A stretch of DNA of 64,000 nucleotides from Trinickia dinghuensis (GCF_003367175.1 NZ_QRGA01000026.1:1-64000), one strand, 5' to 3'. Positions 49,942 to 61,714 are shown, counted from the first letter of the stretch. Numbers and translations are program-made. The notes: generated from the sequence alone by a model not told the origin.

Positions 49942-51044
49942 GACTTTCCTTCCTGGCGCGCGAGCGCCACGGCCGCGCAGACCTGCGCGACGCGATCGGT
50001 GGCTTCGGGCTTGGCCAGCAGGCGCGCGCGCTCGGCCATCTCGGCAAGCGTCTCGCGCGTCTGGCTGCGCAGCCAATCCGCTAGGTTCTCCGGCGACAAA
50101 TCGCGCTGCTGCACGAGCACGGCGGCGCTTTGCGAGGCCAAGAATTCGCCGTTCGTGGTTTGGTGATCGTCCACCGCGTGCGGGAACGGCACGAACAGCG
50201 CCGCAACGCCCACGGCCGCCACTTCGGCCACCGTCATGGCGCCGGAGCGACAGATGACGAGATCGGCGTCGCCATAGGCGGCGGCCATGTCGTCGATGAA
50301 CGGCACGAGGCGCAGCGCCTCGCCGGGCTCGAACCCGGCCTGCGCGTAGTTGGCGCGCAGCGCGTCGATGTGCTTCGCCCCCGCTTGATGGATCACGTGC
50401 GGCCGTTCGTCCCCACCGAGCAGCGCGAGCGCGCGCGGCACGCACTCGTTCAGCGCCGCGGCGCCCAGGCTGCCGCCGACGACGAGCACGCGCAGCGGGC
50501 CGGTACGGCTCGCATAGCGCGCCTTCGGCGCTTGCGCGTGACACAGTTCGTCGCGCAGCGGGTTGCCGGTCCATTCGGCGCCGGGCAGCGTGTCGGGGAA
50601 CGCGACGAGCACGCGCCGCGCGAGCTTCGCGAGCACTTTGTTCGCGAGCCCGGCGACGGAATTCTGTTCGTGCAGCACGAGAGGACGCCCCGTCAGCGCC
50701 GTCATGATGCCGGCGGGAAACGTAATGTAGCCGCCCATGCCGAGCACGACGTCGGGCTGCACGCGCTTGAGCACGCGCGCGCTTTCCAAGCATGCGCGCA
50801 GCAGATTGATCGGCAGCATCAGCTTCGTCTTGAGACCTTTGCCGCGCAGCCCGCCGAAGCGCACGTACTCGATCGGCACACCGTGCTTGGGCACGAGCGA
50901 CGCTTCCATGCCGGACGGATTGCCAAGCCAGACGACGCGCCAGCCCCATGCGCGCATGCGATGGGCGACCGCGAGCCCCGGGAATACGTGTCCCCCGGTG
51001 CCGCCGGCCATGACCATCAGCGTGTGCTGGGGCGTGGTGCTCAT
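49938..51044 (-). CDS. murG: Lipid II synthase MurG (UDP-GlcNAc transferase)
   Basis: 368 residues. [12 protein letters not shown] loop near the N-terminus, a second Gly-rich loop [12 protein letters not shown] and the donor-site [11 protein letters not shown]. Peripheral on the inner membrane. Start and stop overlap ftsW and murC by ATGA. Confidence 0.97.
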   Translation of the reverse strand: MSTTPQHTLMVMAGGTGGHVFPGLAVAHRMRAWGWRVVWLGNPSGMEASLVPKHGVPIEYVRFGGLRGKGLKTKLMLPINLLRACLESARVLKRVQPDVVLGMGGYITFPAGIMTALTGRPLVLHEQNSVAGLANKVLAKLARRVLVAFPDTLPGAEWTGNPLRDELCHAQAPKARYASRTGPLRVLVVGGSLGAAALNECVPRALALLGGDERPHVIHQAGAKHIDALRANYAQAGFEPGEALRLVPFIDDMAAAYGDADLVICRSGAMTVAEVAAVGVAALFVPFPHAVDDHQTTNGEFLASQSAAVLVQQRDLSPENLADWLRSQTRETLAEMAERARLLAKPEATDRVAQVCAAVALARQEGKS

Positions 51045-52333
51045 ACCTTCCCTCCCCGCATCAGCACCCGATTCTCGTAATCAACGCGCATCAGCACGGC
51101 CAAAGCCACGCAGTTGAGCACGATCCCCGATCCGCCGTAGCTCACGAGCGGCAGCGTCAGCCCTTTCGTCGGCAGCAGGCCGAGATTCACACCCATGTTG
51201 ATGAACGTCTGCGCGCCGAACCACAAGCCGATGCCCTTGGCCATCAGGCCCGCGAACGTGCGGTCGAGCGCAAGCGCCTGCCGGCCGATCTCGAACGAGC
51301 GGCGCACGATCCAGTAGAACAGCAGAATCACGATGAGCACGCCGACGAACCCGAGTTCCTCGCCGATCACGGCGAGGATGAAGTCCGTATGCGCCTCGGG
51401 CAGGTAGTTGAGCTTTTCGACGCTGCCGCCGAGCCCGACCCCGAACCACTCGCCGCGGCCGAAGGCGATCAGCGAGTGCGTCAATTGATAGGCCTTGCCT
51501 TGCGCGTAGCGATCGTCCCACGGGTCGAGGTACGCGAAGATCCGCTCGCGCCGCCACGGCGACGCCCAGACAAGAATCGAAAACGTGCCGACTGCCGTGG
51601 CGACGAGGCCGCCGAACAGCTTGCCGTTCACGCCGCCGAGGAACAGCACGCCCATCGCGATCGCCGCGACGACCATGAACGCGCCCATGTCGGGCTCGAG
51701 CAGCAGCAGCGCGCCGACGACGCCAACGGCGAAGCCCATCGGCAAGAAGCCCTTGGCGAAGCTGTGCATGTGCTCCTGCTTGCGCACCGTGTAGTTCGCG
51801 GCATAGATCGTGACCGCGAGCTTCATGATTTCCGACGGCTGCATGTTCATGAGGCCGAGCGGAATCCAGCGGCGCGCGCCGTTCACACCCTTGCCGATGT
51901 GCGGAATCAGCACGAGCACGAGCACGAAGAGCGTGAGCAGGAAGAGCTTGGGCGCGTATTTATCCCAGACCGAGATCGGGATCTTGAACACGACGATCGC
52001 GATGGCCGAGGCAAGCACGATGGAGATCACGTGGCGCATCAGGAATGCGTACGTGTGATAGGACGCGTACTTGGGCGAATCGGGCATCGCGATCGACGCC
52101 GAGTAGACCATCACCACGCCGAGCCCGAGCAACGCGATCACGACCCACAGCAGCGCATGGTCGTAATCGAGCATGCGCGAGCGCACCGGGCGCATTCCGC
52201 TGACGGCGCTCGCGAGCCCGCCCACGCCGGACGAAGCCGCCTTGCCGCCGCCGCCCGTCTTGACGGCCGGCTTGCCGCCCGCCGCCGCATCGCGTTGCAT
52301 GAGACGTGAGCCGAAACGGTCAGTCCAACTCAT
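51041..52333 (-). CDS. ftsW: Septal peptidoglycan polymerase FtsW
   Basis: 430-residue SEDS glycosyltransferase with ten TM segments. SEDS motifs: [34 protein letters not shown] and [10 protein letters not shown]. An N-terminal cytoplasmic extension of about 55 residues (Gly/Ala/Lys-rich) precedes TM1. ATG 52333 overlaps the murD stop by ATGA. Confidence 0.96.
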   Translation of the reverse strand: MSWTDRFGSRLMQRDAAAGGKPAVKTGGGGKAASSGVGGLASAVSGMRPVRSRMLDYDHALLWVVIALLGLGVVMVYSASIAMPDSPKYASYHTYAFLMRHVISIVLASAIAIVVFKIPISVWDKYAPKLFLLTLFVLVLVLIPHIGKGVNGARRWIPLGLMNMQPSEIMKLAVTIYAANYTVRKQEHMHSFAKGFLPMGFAVGVVGALLLLEPDMGAFMVVAAIAMGVLFLGGVNGKLFGGLVATAVGTFSILVWASPWRRERIFAYLDPWDDRYAQGKAYQLTHSLIAFGRGEWFGVGLGGSVEKLNYLPEAHTDFILAVIGEELGFVGVLIVILLFYWIVRRSFEIGRQALALDRTFAGLMAKGIGLWFGAQTFINMGVNLGLLPTKGLTLPLVSYGGSGIVLNCVALAVLMRVDYENRVLMRGGKV

Positions 52334-53859
52334 AGCATCGTCCCCCGCTCTGCCGCGATCTCCTCGACCGTGCCACGGAACACGGCCGCGCGATGCGCGT
52401 AGTTGTCGAACATATCGAGGCTCGCGCAGGCCGGCGACAGCAGCACCGCATCGCCGGGCTGCGCGAGCGCCGCGGCCGCGCGCGTCGCGGCCTCGAGTGT
52501 CGGATGATCGGCCAGCACGACGCCGGTCCCGGCAAGCGCCTCGCGAATGCGCGGCGCGTCGCGGCCGATCAGCATGACGGCGCGGCACCAGCTCGCCACG
52601 GGACGCACGAGCGGCTCGAAATCTTGCCCCTTGCCGTCGCCGCCGGCGATCAGCACGATGCGCTGCGCGAGCCCGTCGAGTGCCGCGACGGTCGCGCCGA
52701 CGTTCGTCCCCTTGCTGTCGTCCACATAGTCGATGCCGTCGATCGATGCGATCAGCTCGACGCGATGCGGCTCCCCGCGGTATTCGCGCAACCCGTGCAG
52801 CAGCGGCGCGGCCGGCAGACCGATCGCACGCGCCAGCGCGAACGCGGCCAGCGCGTTGGCCGCGTTGTGCAGCCCGCGAATGCGCAGCGCGTCGGCGGGC
52901 ATCAAGCGCGTCATCGCGAGGTCGGCGGGCGCGGCCGCCTCTTGGCGGCGGCGGCGCGGCGACGCCGCTTCGTCCGACGGCTCTCGCTCGCGCGCCTGCA
53001 CGAGCCAGTTGATGCCGTTTTCGCGCACGAGCCCGCAATCGCCCAAGCGCGCCGGCTCGTTCAAGCCGAACGTGACGTACGACGCCGGCGCATCGCCTGC
53101 TGCTTGTGCCCGCGGCGCGAGCGCCATCGTGCGGGCATCGTCGCGATTGAGCACGCGCACGGTGCCCGGGCCGAAGATGCGCCCTTTCGCCGCGGCATAG
53201 GCATCGAGCCCGCCGTGCCAATCGAGGTGATCCTGCGTGATGTTGAGCAAGGCCGCCGCGTCGGGGGCAAACGTGTGCGCCGTCTCGAGCTGAAAGCTCG
53301 ACAGCTCGAGCACCCAAATATCGGGCAGCGCCGCGCCGTCGATCGCATCCATCAAACGGTCGAGCATCGACGGGCTGATGTTGCCGGCAACCGCCACCTT
53401 TTTGCCGGCGCGCTCGCACAGTTGCCCCGTCATGCTCGTCGTCGTCGTTTTGCCGTTCGTACCCGTGATCGCGACGACTTTCGGCGCGTAGCCGCTCTCG
53501 CCGAGGTGCCGGAGGGCCTGCGCGAAGAATTCGACTTCGCCCCAAACGGGAATGCCGCGCTCCCGCGCGCTCGCGATAAGGGGAACGAGGTCTTGCGCGA
53601 GCGGCGAAAGTCCCGGGCTCAGCGCGACGAGTTCGATGCCGTCATCGAGCAGCGCGGGCGTAAAAGCGCCGCCGACGAACTGCGCCTCGATCCCGTGCGT
53701 TTCGAGCGCGCGCACGTTCGGCGGCGCCTCGCGCGTATCGGCGATGCGCAAGCGGCACCCCTGGCGCGAACACCAGCGCGCCATCGCGAGGCCCGATTCA
53801 CCGAGCCCCAGCACGAGCACCATCGGCCTTTGCCGATCTCGAAACGTCTCGCCGAACAT
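52330..53859 (-). CDS. murD: UDP-N-acetylmuramoylalanine-D-glutamate ligase
   Basis: 509 residues, longer than the E. coli 438. GLGESG near the N-terminus, P-loop [19 protein letters not shown] and [11 protein letters not shown]. The extra length includes an insert in the central domain (about 285-320; [20 protein letters not shown]) likely to be a disordered surface loop. Confidence 0.96.
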   Translation of the reverse strand: MFGETFRDRQRPMVLVLGLGESGLAMARWCSRQGCRLRIADTREAPPNVRALETHGIEAQFVGGAFTPALLDDGIELVALSPGLSPLAQDLVPLIASARERGIPVWGEVEFFAQALRHLGESGYAPKVVAITGTNGKTTTTSMTGQLCERAGKKVAVAGNISPSMLDRLMDAIDGAALPDIWVLELSSFQLETAHTFAPDAAALLNITQDHLDWHGGLDAYAAAKGRIFGPGTVRVLNRDDARTMALAPRAQAAGDAPASYVTFGLNEPARLGDCGLVRENGINWLVQAREREPSDEAASPRRRRQEAAAPADLAMTRLMPADALRIRGLHNAANALAAFALARAIGLPAAPLLHGLREYRGEPHRVELIASIDGIDYVDDSKGTNVGATVAALDGLAQRIVLIAGGDGKGQDFEPLVRPVASWCRAVMLIGRDAPRIREALAGTGVVLADHPTLEAATRAAAALAQPGDAVLLSPACASLDMFDNYAHRAAVFRGTVEEIAAERGTML

Positions 53860-53896
53860 CGCTTGCTTTCCCTTTTTCCTTTGCGTTTGCCGCGCG

Positions 53897-55066
53897 TCAG
53901 CGCAGCTTCAACGTCGACAGACCGAACAGACAGAGCATCAACGTGATGATCCAAAAGCGCACGACCACCTGCGTCTCCTTCCAGCCGGACAACTCGAAGT
54001 GGTGATGCAGCGGAGCCATCTTGAAGATGCGCCGCCCTTCGCCGTAGCGCTTCTTCGTGTACTTGAACCAGACGACCTGAAGCATGACCGACACCGTCTC
54101 GGCCACGAAAATCCCGCCCATGATGAACAGCACGATTTCTTGCCGCACGATGACGGCGACCGTGCCGAGCGCGCCGCCGAGCGCCAGCGCGCCGACGTCG
54201 CCCATGAAGACCTGCGCGGGGTGCGTGTTGAACCAGAGGAACGCGAGCCCCGCCCCGCCCATTGCCGAACAGAAGATCAACAGCTCTCCGGCACCCGGAA
54301 TGTGCGGAAACAGCAGGTACTTCGAATAGACCGAGCTGCCCATCACGTAGGCGAACACGCCCAGCGAAGCGCCGACAAGCACGACGGGCATGATCACGAG
54401 GCCGTCGAGACCGTCGGTCAGGTTCACGGCATTGCTCGCGCCGACGATGACGAAGTAGGTCAACGCGATGAAGCCCCACACGCCGAGCGGATAGCTGATC
54501 GACTTCAGGAACGGCAGCATCAAATCCGCGCGCGCGGGCAGCCCCATCGACAAGCCGCTGCGCACCCACGCCATGAACAGGTCGAAGACGCGGACGTTGC
54601 TCGCTTCGGAGACGCTGAAGGCGAGATACACGGCCGCGAACAGACCGATGACCGATTGCCAGAAATACTTTTCGCGCGACGACATCCCGCGCGGGTCCTT
54701 GTAGACGACCTTGCGATAATCGTCGACCCAGCCGATCACGCCGAAGCCGAACGTCACGAGCATCACGATCCAAATGAAGCGGTTCGTCAAATCGGCCCAG
54801 AGCAGCGTCGAGACGGCGATCCCGATCAGAATCAGCACGCCGCCCATCGTCGGGGTGCCCGATTTGACGAGGTGCGTCTTCGGTCCGTCGGTGCGCACAG
54901 CCTGGCCGACCTTCATTTCCGCCAGTTTGCGAATCACCCACGGGCCGCAGGCGAGCCCGATCACGAGCGCGGTGATGGTGGCCATCACCGCGCGAAACGT
55001 CAGATAGCTGAATACGCGCAAAAAGCTTGCGTCGTTCTGCAGCCATTGCGCCAGCACCAGCAGCAT
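53897..55066 (-). CDS. mraY: Phospho-N-acetylmuramoyl-pentapeptide transferase MraY
   Basis: 389-residue polytopic enzyme that makes lipid I. The Mg-binding acidic motif is VDDYRKV, with NLTDGLDGL and [10 protein letters not shown]. The HHHFE segment is near the C-terminus ([11 protein letters not shown]). It lies 15 bases after murF. Confidence 0.97.
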   Translation of the reverse strand: MLLVLAQWLQNDASFLRVFSYLTFRAVMATITALVIGLACGPWVIRKLAEMKVGQAVRTDGPKTHLVKSGTPTMGGVLILIGIAVSTLLWADLTNRFIWIVMLVTFGFGVIGWVDDYRKVVYKDPRGMSSREKYFWQSVIGLFAAVYLAFSVSEASNVRVFDLFMAWVRSGLSMGLPARADLMLPFLKSISYPLGVWGFIALTYFVIVGASNAVNLTDGLDGLVIMPVVLVGASLGVFAYVMGSSVYSKYLLFPHIPGAGELLIFCSAMGGAGLAFLWFNTHPAQVFMGDVGALALGGALGTVAVIVRQEIVLFIMGGIFVAETVSVMLQVVWFKYTKKRYGEGRRIFKMAPLHHHFELSGWKETQVVVRFWIITLMLCLFGLSTLKLR

Positions 55067-55081
55067 GCTCTTCCTTCTCTT

Positions 55082-56548
55082 TCAATGCGTGCCGGGCAAA
55101 TCGCCCGACACGGGGGGTTGTGGTTGAGCGGTCAGCGCCTCGACAACGCGCTCCATCCGCATGAAACGCGAGCCCTTCACGAGCAGCGTCGCGCTCGATC
55201 CGAAGCCCGCTTGCAGCACATACTCGACGAGCGCGCGAACGTCATCGAAATGGCGGGCCATGCCTTCGCCGGAACCGATGCCCGCCGCCGCGCTCTGCGC
55301 CTTCTCGAACGCCGTGCACGCGTCGCGCGCCGCGTCGCCGAGCGCCAGCAGCACGTCGATCCCGCGCTCGCGCGCGTAGGCACCCACTTCGCGATGAAAC
55401 TCGGGACCGTTGTCCCCGACCTCGCCCATATCGCCCATCACGAGCACGCGCGGCGCGCCGCGGGCGGCCAGGACGTCGATCGCCGCACGCATCGAGTCCG
55501 GGTTCGCGTTGTAGGTGTCGTCGATGACAGTCGCGCCGGCCAGCGCACCCACCACCGCACGCTTCGTCTGGAGCCGTCCTTTCACCGGCGAAAACGCCTC
55601 TAAGCCGCGCGCGATGTCGGCCAGCGGCACGTTCGCGGCAACGGCCGCGGCCGTTGCGGCCAACGCATTGCGCGCGTTGTGATCGCCGAGCACCTGCAGC
55701 GTCGCTTCGAACTCGCCCGCCGGCGTGCGCACACGCAAACGGTTGCCTTCGAGCGCGCCGGTAACCGCCGCCGCAACGCGAGCGCCAACTTCTTGCGAAG
55801 CGTCTTCGAGCGCGAAATCGACGATACGGTTCCCCGTGGCCGCGGTGCGCCAGATACTGGCGTAGGCGTCATCCGCCGGAAACACGGCCACGCCGTCGGC
55901 CGGCAACGCGTGAATCACGCTGGCGTGCTCGAGTGCGACGGCCTCGACCGTCGCCATGAATTCTTGATGTTCGCGCTGCGCGTTGTTCACGAGGGCGATC
56001 GTCGGCAACGCGATTTTCGCGAGCACGTCGGTCTCGCCCGGGTGATTCATGCCGACTTCGATGACGGCGAACCGATGCATCGCGCCCAAGCGCAGCAACG
56101 TGAGGGGCAAGCCCACGTCGTTGTTGAAGTTGCCGGCCGTGGCCAGCCGCGCCGATTCTCCGGCCGCTTGGGCGAAGATCGAAGCGATCATCTCCTTGAC
56201 CGTCGTCTTGCCGTTGCTGCCCGTCACGGCGACGAGCGGGATCGCGAACCGGCGGCGCCAGCCGCGCGCGAGCGCGCCGAGCGCAACGCGCGTATCGGGC
56301 ACGACGAGCGCCGGGACGCGCCAGTCATCGGGCAAACGCGATGCGATCACGGCACTCACGCCACGCGAAGCGACATCGGGCAGAAAATCGTTCGCGTCGA
56401 ATCGATCGCCCTTGAGCGCGACGAACAAGTCGCCGTAGCCTGCCGTGCGGCTATCCGTGCCGATGCGCTCGAATACGGCGGCGCCGTCGCCATGCACGAC
56501 GGCGCCGGGGATCAGCTGCGCGGCTTCGATCAGCGAAAGCATCGTCAT
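55082..56548 (-). CDS. murF: UDP-MurNAc-tripeptide-D-Ala-D-Ala ligase
   Basis: 488 residues. P-loop GSNGKTTVKEM, DTYNANPDSM near the C-domain. ATG 56548 (ATGA with the murE stop) or ATG 56542 could start. Adds D-Ala-D-Ala made by DdlB. Confidence 0.96.
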   Translation of the reverse strand: MTMLSLIEAAQLIPGAVVHGDGAAVFERIGTDSRTAGYGDLFVALKGDRFDANDFLPDVASRGVSAVIASRLPDDWRVPALVVPDTRVALGALARGWRRRFAIPLVAVTGSNGKTTVKEMIASIFAQAAGESARLATAGNFNNDVGLPLTLLRLGAMHRFAVIEVGMNHPGETDVLAKIALPTIALVNNAQREHQEFMATVEAVALEHASVIHALPADGVAVFPADDAYASIWRTAATGNRIVDFALEDASQEVGARVAAAVTGALEGNRLRVRTPAGEFEATLQVLGDHNARNALAATAAAVAANVPLADIARGLEAFSPVKGRLQTKRAVVGALAGATVIDDTYNANPDSMRAAIDVLAARGAPRVLVMGDMGEVGDNGPEFHREVGAYARERGIDVLLALGDAARDACTAFEKAQSAAAGIGSGEGMARHFDDVRALVEYVLQAGFGSSATLLVKGSRFMRMERVVEALTAQPQPPVSGDLPGTH

Positions 56549-58086
56549 TGCTCGCCCCCGCGCACATGCGTTGCGCGCGCGGCGAGCGCGAGGCGGGCGT
56601 GATCCTGATCGGAGAAAACGCGCTTCTTACCCATGATTTCCTGTGTCGCCTCGTGCCCCTTGCCGGCCAGCAGGACCACATCCTCTCTGGCCGCGTCGCG
56701 CACGGCGTGCAAAATCGCGTTGGCGCGATCCTCGATGCGGCGCGCCGCGTCCGGATGCGTCATGCCGGCGCCGATCTGATCGATGATCGATGCGGGATCC
56801 TCGGTGCGCGGGTTGTCGCTGGTGACGACCACCGCATCGGCCAGGCGCTCGGCGATCGCGCCCATGAGCGGGCGCTTGGTCGCGTCGCGATCGCCGCCGC
56901 AGCCGAACATGCAAACGAGCTTGCCGCCGCGCGCTTGAGCCATCGGCCGCAGTGCGTCGAGCGTCTTCTCGAGCGCATCGGGCGTGTGAGCATAGTCGAC
57001 GACGACGAGCGGCTCGTCGTTCGCGATGCGTCCGCCGAGCCGCTGCATGCGGCCGTTGACGGGCTCGAGCTTCGCGAGCTGCGCAAGCGCGTCGGCAAGC
57101 GGGACGTCCGCGGCCAGCAACGCGCCGAGCACGCCGAGCAGATTGCTGATGTTGAACTCGCCGAGCGTGCCGACCTCGACCTCCGCCGTGCCCCAATCCG
57201 AAGACAGATGAAACGCCGTGCCGGTCGCGGTGGCGCGCACGTTAGTCGCCACGAGCGCCGCATGCGCGCTCGGCGCATCGCTCGCCGCACCGATGCCGTA
57301 CGCGATCGTCGGCAAGCGCGGCTGCGTCCGCGCGATGAGCCGGCGGCCGGCTGCATCGTCGCGATTGATGACTGCGGTCTTGAGCGTGGCCCAATCGAAC
57401 AGCTTTGCCTTGGCGGCCTCGTAAGCCTCGAAGGTGTGGTGATAGTCGAGGTGATCTTGCGTGAGATTGGTGAACACGGCGATATCGAACGCCGTGCCGT
57501 TCACGCGGCCCTGATGCAGGGCGTGCGACGACACCTCCATGGCGACGGCGCGCGCACCGGCAGCGGCCAGCTGCGCGAGCGAACGCTGCGTTTGCGGCGC
57601 ATCGGGCGTCGTGAAACCGGTGTGCACGAGATGCCCCGACATACCCGTTCCGAGCGTGCCGATGACGGCGCACGGCTCGCCGAGCGCGGTCAGCGCCGCG
57701 GCAATCCATTGAGAACACGAGGTCTTGCCGTTCGTCCCCGTCACGCCGATCGCACGCATCGACTCGCTCGGCGCACCGTACCAGCGGCTCGCGATCTCGC
57801 CGGCCAGGCGATCGAGATGCGGCACCGCGCGCGCGCGGACGGGATCGACACTGCCCGAGAACCCCTCGGGTTGATACAGCACCGCCGCCGCGCCGTGCTC
57901 GAACGCGCCGGCGATATGCGGGCGGCTGTCCGCCCCGTCGACGGCATACGCGAAAAACACATCGCCGGCCGCGAGCGTGCGCGTATCGGCGTGCAATTGA
58001 GCGCCGGCCGCCGTATGGGCGCGCAGCCAGTCGAGCGCATCGGCGACTTCCCGGTGCATGGCGTCCTCGTCGTAAGGCGTGTTCAT
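56545..58086 (-). CDS. murE: UDP-MurNAc-dipeptide-meso-DAP ligase
   Basis: 513 residues. P-loop TGTNGKT (116-122) and the DNPRTEDP motif that marks meso-diaminopimelate as the added residue, as in Gram-negatives. ATG 58086 overlaps the ftsI stop by ATGA. Confidence 0.97.
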   Translation of the reverse strand: MNTPYDEDAMHREVADALDWLRAHTAAGAQLHADTRTLAAGDVFFAYAVDGADSRPHIAGAFEHGAAAVLYQPEGFSGSVDPVRARAVPHLDRLAGEIASRWYGAPSESMRAIGVTGTNGKTSCSQWIAAALTALGEPCAVIGTLGTGMSGHLVHTGFTTPDAPQTQRSLAQLAAAGARAVAMEVSSHALHQGRVNGTAFDIAVFTNLTQDHLDYHHTFEAYEAAKAKLFDWATLKTAVINRDDAAGRRLIARTQPRLPTIAYGIGAASDAPSAHAALVATNVRATATGTAFHLSSDWGTAEVEVGTLGEFNISNLLGVLGALLAADVPLADALAQLAKLEPVNGRMQRLGGRIANDEPLVVVDYAHTPDALEKTLDALRPMAQARGGKLVCMFGCGGDRDATKRPLMGAIAERLADAVVVTSDNPRTEDPASIIDQIGAGMTHPDAARRIEDRANAILHAVRDAAREDVVLLAGKGHEATQEIMGKKRVFSDQDHARLALAARATHVRGGEQ

Positions 58087-59933
58087 CGGACGACTCCCGG
58101 ATGAGCATGGGCGTCGTCCGATACCTTCACCGTGTGAACCGGCGCGAAAGCGGGGCTCTTGCTGGCGGCGGAGGGCGCCGTCTTCGCCGGATCGTCGGAC
58201 ACGACGAGCTGCTTGACCGGCATATCGGGCGGCACGTTCAGCGAGCGCAACGTGTCGCCGACGATGCTGGAGAACACGGGACCCGACACGGATCCGCCGA
58301 AGTGGCTCCCGGCGGTCGGCTGGTCGATCGAGACCGCGACGACGATGCGCGGATTGGGCATCGGCGCCATGCCGACGAACGACGCGCGATACTTCGAATG
58401 GTCGTAGCCGCCGTGCGGCGAATGCTCATACGCGGTACCGCTCTTGCCCCCGACCCGGTAGCCGGGCACGGCAGCCTCCGGCGAGGTACCGGCCGCGGTC
58501 ACGACCGATTCGAGCATCGTGCGCACTTCTCGCGCCGTCGTCGGCGAAAAGATTTGCGGCCCCGTCGCCGGCTGGCTCGAATCCGTCTTGAAAATCGACA
58601 CGGGCATGATCTGACCGTCGTGCGCGATCGAGGTGTAGGCGCGCGCGAGCTGGAACAGCGACACCGACAGGCCGTAGCCGTACGACATCGTCGCCTGCTC
58701 GATACGGCGCCAGCTCTTCCACGGCCGCAGACGGCCGGCGGCCGCGCCTGGGAAGCCCACCTTGGGCGCCTGGCCGAGCCCGATGCTCGTATACATATCC
58801 CACATCTCTTCGGGCTTGAGCGTCATCGCGATCTTCGTCGCGCCGATATTGCTCGACTTCTGAAGCACGCCGCCGATCGTGAGCACGCCGTTGGCGCTGT
58901 CGTCGGTAATCGTGGCGCCGTCGAGCGTGAAGTGGCCGTTACCCGTATCGACGAGCGTGTTCGGCGTGATTCGATGCAAATCCAGAGCGAGCGCAACCGT
59001 AAACGGCTTCATGATCGAACCCGGCTCGAAGACGTCCGTAAGCGCGCGGTTGCGCAATTGATCGCCGGTCAGGTGCGAGCGATCGTTGGGGTTGAAGGTC
59101 GGATAGTTGACGAGCGCGAGCACATTGCCCGTGCGCACGTCCACGACCATCGCCGCGCCGGCCTTGGCCTTCGATTTCTCGACGGCCGCCTTCAAGTTCG
59201 CGTAGGCGATGTATTGAATCTTGCTGTCGATCGCGAGTTCGACGTCCTGACCGTTGTGCGGCACGACTTGTTCGTCGACGTCCTCGATGACGTGCCCCAT
59301 CCGGTCCTTGATGACGCGCCGAATGCCGGTCGTCCCGGCGAGCAGCTTTTGATCGCTGAGCTCGACGCCTTCCTGGCCGTCGTCCTCGATATTCGTGAAG
59401 CCGACCAAATGGGCCGTAATCTCGCCTTCCGGATAGAAGCGCTTGTATTCGGTGCGCTGATAGATACCGGGGATCTTGAGCGCCTCGACTTTCGCGGCGA
59501 CGTCGACCGGCACTTGGCGCTTCACGTAGACGAACGTCTTGTCCTCGGAGAGCTTCATGTGCAGCTCTTTTTGCGTCATGCCGAGCAAGCTGCCGAGCGA
59601 GGCGAGCTTGGCCGGATCGAGATCCTCGGGCACCGATTCGGGAATCGCCCAGATCGCGCGCACGGGCAAGCTCGTGGCGAGCACGAGGCCGTTGCGGTCC
59701 ATGATCCTGCCGCGCGTGGCCGGCAATGCGATCGTGCGCTCGTAGCGGCTCTCGCCTTGCTTCTGATAGAAGGCGTTGCCGGGCCCCTGGATCCAAAACG
59801 CGCGCGCCGCGAGCGCCACGAAAGCCATGAAGAGCAAGAACACGACGAGCTTGGAGCGCCACATCGGCAAACGCACCGACAGGACCGGGCTCGAGGAGAA
59901 CGTGACGCTTTTCGTCTTGGCCGCGTGCTTCAT
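58083..59933 (-). CDS. ftsI: Septal transpeptidase FtsI (PBP3)
   Basis: 616-residue class B penicillin-binding protein. One TM near the N-terminus (VVFLLFMAFVALAARAF), a dimerisation domain (about 60-230), and the transpeptidase: catalytic S306 in SIMK (306-309), SSN (360-362) and KSGT (497-500). Partner of FtsW. Overlaps both neighbours by ATGA. Confidence 0.97.
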   Translation of the reverse strand: MKHAAKTKSVTFSSSPVLSVRLPMWRSKLVVFLLFMAFVALAARAFWIQGPGNAFYQKQGESRYERTIALPATRGRIMDRNGLVLATSLPVRAIWAIPESVPEDLDPAKLASLGSLLGMTQKELHMKLSEDKTFVYVKRQVPVDVAAKVEALKIPGIYQRTEYKRFYPEGEITAHLVGFTNIEDDGQEGVELSDQKLLAGTTGIRRVIKDRMGHVIEDVDEQVVPHNGQDVELAIDSKIQYIAYANLKAAVEKSKAKAGAAMVVDVRTGNVLALVNYPTFNPNDRSHLTGDQLRNRALTDVFEPGSIMKPFTVALALDLHRITPNTLVDTGNGHFTLDGATITDDSANGVLTIGGVLQKSSNIGATKIAMTLKPEEMWDMYTSIGLGQAPKVGFPGAAAGRLRPWKSWRRIEQATMSYGYGLSVSLFQLARAYTSIAHDGQIMPVSIFKTDSSQPATGPQIFSPTTAREVRTMLESVVTAAGTSPEAAVPGYRVGGKSGTAYEHSPHGGYDHSKYRASFVGMAPMPNPRIVVAVSIDQPTAGSHFGGSVSGPVFSSIVGDTLRSLNVPPDMPVKQLVVSDDPAKTAPSAASKSPAFAPVHTVKVSDDAHAHPGVVR

Positions 59934-60322
59934 CGGGCGCCTCCACGCTTAGCGGGGTGGGCGGCCGCATTGCCGGCGCGCTTGCCCGCGCGCGCGGGCG
60001 CCGCCGGCGCGCTGGCCGGCAGCGTGGGAATCGGCGCGTTCTGAGCCACGCTCGCCCCGGGAGCGAGCGTCAGAAATTGCGTGTCGCCGGTCGATGCCGG
60101 CTGCATCTTGAGCGTATCGGTGGCGAGCTGCTCGATGCGCGACGTTTTCGACAGCGCGCTTTGCTGATACTGCAGCTGCGCGTAGTCCTGCTGGAGCTGA
60201 TGCTCCTCCGATTGGGCGCGCTCGAGCTGCACGAACAGCTGCCGCTGCTGATTCGTGGAGTTGACGACGGAAAGCGCACAACCTAGAACGACGATGAGCA
60301 GGAAGATATTGAGGCGGTTCAT
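59930..60322 (-). CDS. ftsL: Cell division protein FtsL
   Basis: 130 residues. TM at the N-terminus ([16 protein letters not shown]), then a coiled coil with leucine spacing (about 25-75) that pairs with FtsB. A Pro/Ala/Arg-rich tail of about 40 residues is longer than in E. coli. Recognised mainly by place between rsmH and ftsI. Confidence 0.92.
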   Translation of the reverse strand: MNRLNIFLLIVVLGCALSVVNSTNQQRQLFVQLERAQSEEHQLQQDYAQLQYQQSALSKTSRIEQLATDTLKMQPASTGDTQFLTLAPGASVAQNAPIPTLPASAPAAPARAGKRAGNAAAHPAKRGGAR

Positions 60323-61260
60323 GGCGCGACGCGCTCCGCGACGCGCATGACCGCCGAGCGGGCACGCGGGTTAGCGTCGAGCTCGGCATCGCTCGCAAAC
60401 ACGCGGCCAATGATTTTCAACGGTGCGGCGGGCAGATCGACGGCACGAATCGGCAAGCGACGGTCGACCGCAGGCGCGCTGGCGCGCGCCTGCATGAATC
60501 GCTTCACGATTCGATCCTCGAGCGAATGAAAGCTGATGACCACCAGCCGCCCCCCTTGCTCTAACGACGACAATGCCGCCTCTAAAACGACTTGCAGCTC
60601 CGCAAGCTCTTGATTGACGTGAATCCGTATAGCCTGAAAGGTGCGGGTGGCCGGATCCTTGCCCTTCTCACGGGTCTTGACTGCGCGAGCCACGATTTCG
60701 GCAAGCTCGCCCGTGCGGTCGAGAGGCCCAAGACGGTCGGACTCTGCCCTGCGAGCAACAAGCGCCTTTGCAATCTGAACAGCAAACCGTTCTTCCCCAT
60801 AATCTCGAATGACCTCCGTCAGTTCCTGCTGGCTCGCCCGCGCCAGCCACTCGCTAGCGGACTCGCCGCGCGTCGGGTCCATCCGCATGTCGAGCGGACC
60901 GTCGGCGCGAAAGCTGAACCCGCGCGACGGATCGTCCAACTGCGGCGAAGACACGCCGAGATCCAGCAACACGCCGGCGACACGCCCAATACCTCGCGTC
61001 GCCAACGCCGGCGCCAGCGACGCAAAACTCTCATGCACGATCTCGAAGCGCGGATCGCCGATCGCGCGCGCCGTTGCGATCGCCTGCGGATCCTTGTCGA
61101 ATGCGATCAGCCGCGCGGCTTCGCCCAGCTTCGCGAGCACCGCGCGGCTGTGACCGCCGCGCCCGAACGTGCCGTCGACATAGACGCCGTCCGTGCGCGT
61201 GATCAGCGCATTCACCGCTTCTTCCAACAGCACCGTGCGATGCTGCAATTCGTTTTCCAT
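60319..61260 (-). CDS. rsmH: 16S rRNA (cytosine-1402-N4) methyltransferase RsmH
   Basis: 313 residues. SAM-binding [15 protein letters not shown], family motif [13 protein letters not shown] and [15 protein letters not shown]. Formerly MraW. Overlaps ftsL by ATGA; 25 bases after mraZ. Confidence 0.97.
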   Translation of the reverse strand: MENELQHRTVLLEEAVNALITRTDGVYVDGTFGRGGHSRAVLAKLGEAARLIAFDKDPQAIATARAIGDPRFEIVHESFASLAPALATRGIGRVAGVLLDLGVSSPQLDDPSRGFSFRADGPLDMRMDPTRGESASEWLARASQQELTEVIRDYGEERFAVQIAKALVARRAESDRLGPLDRTGELAEIVARAVKTREKGKDPATRTFQAIRIHVNQELAELQVVLEAALSSLEQGGRLVVISFHSLEDRIVKRFMQARASAPAVDRRLPIRAVDLPAAPLKIIGRVFASDAELDANPRARSAVMRVAERVAP

Positions 61261-61285
61261 CGCAGCGTCCTATTTCAAACCGCGA

Positions 61286-61714
61286 TCAAAACGTGAAATT
61301 CTTCAGCGCGTCGGGCATGCCCTGCGCCATCGCCGCCTGCTCCTTGGCCGCGTACATCTGCGCATCCCACAGTTCGAAGTGGCTTCCCATGCCGAGCAAC
61401 ATGATTTCCTTTTCCAGGCCTGCGGCCATGCGCAATTCGGGCGAGACGAGGATGCGTCCCGCGCTGTCGAGATCGACGTCGGAGGCATTACCGAGAAAAA
61501 TGCGCCGCCACCAATGGGCGTCCATCGGCAACGCGGCGATCTTGGTGCGGAAGATTTCCCATTCGGGGCGGGGGAACAGCAATAGGCAGCCGTCCGGGTG
61601 CTTCGTCAGCGTCACCCGTCCTTGTGCCTCGCCTTGCAGCGCCTCGCGATACCGAGAGGGCACCGACATCCGCCCTTTCGCATCGAGCGTCAGCGCCGAC
61701 GCTCCCTGAAACAC
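61286..61714 (-). CDS. mraZ: Transcriptional regulator MraZ
   Basis: 142 residues with two SpoVT-AbrB-like halves, each with a DAKGR / DSAGR type motif ([16 protein letters not shown] and [16 protein letters not shown]). MraZ binds direct repeats in its own promoter and represses the dcw operon. The start is GTG (61714) with GGAGAG upstream. First gene of the cluster. Confidence 0.96.
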   Translation of the reverse strand: MFQGASALTLDAKGRMSVPSRYREALQGEAQGRVTLTKHPDGCLLLFPRPEWEIFRTKIAALPMDAHWWRRIFLGNASDVDLDSAGRILVSPELRMAAGLEKEIMLLGMGSHFELWDAQMYAAKEQAAMAQGMPDALKNFTF

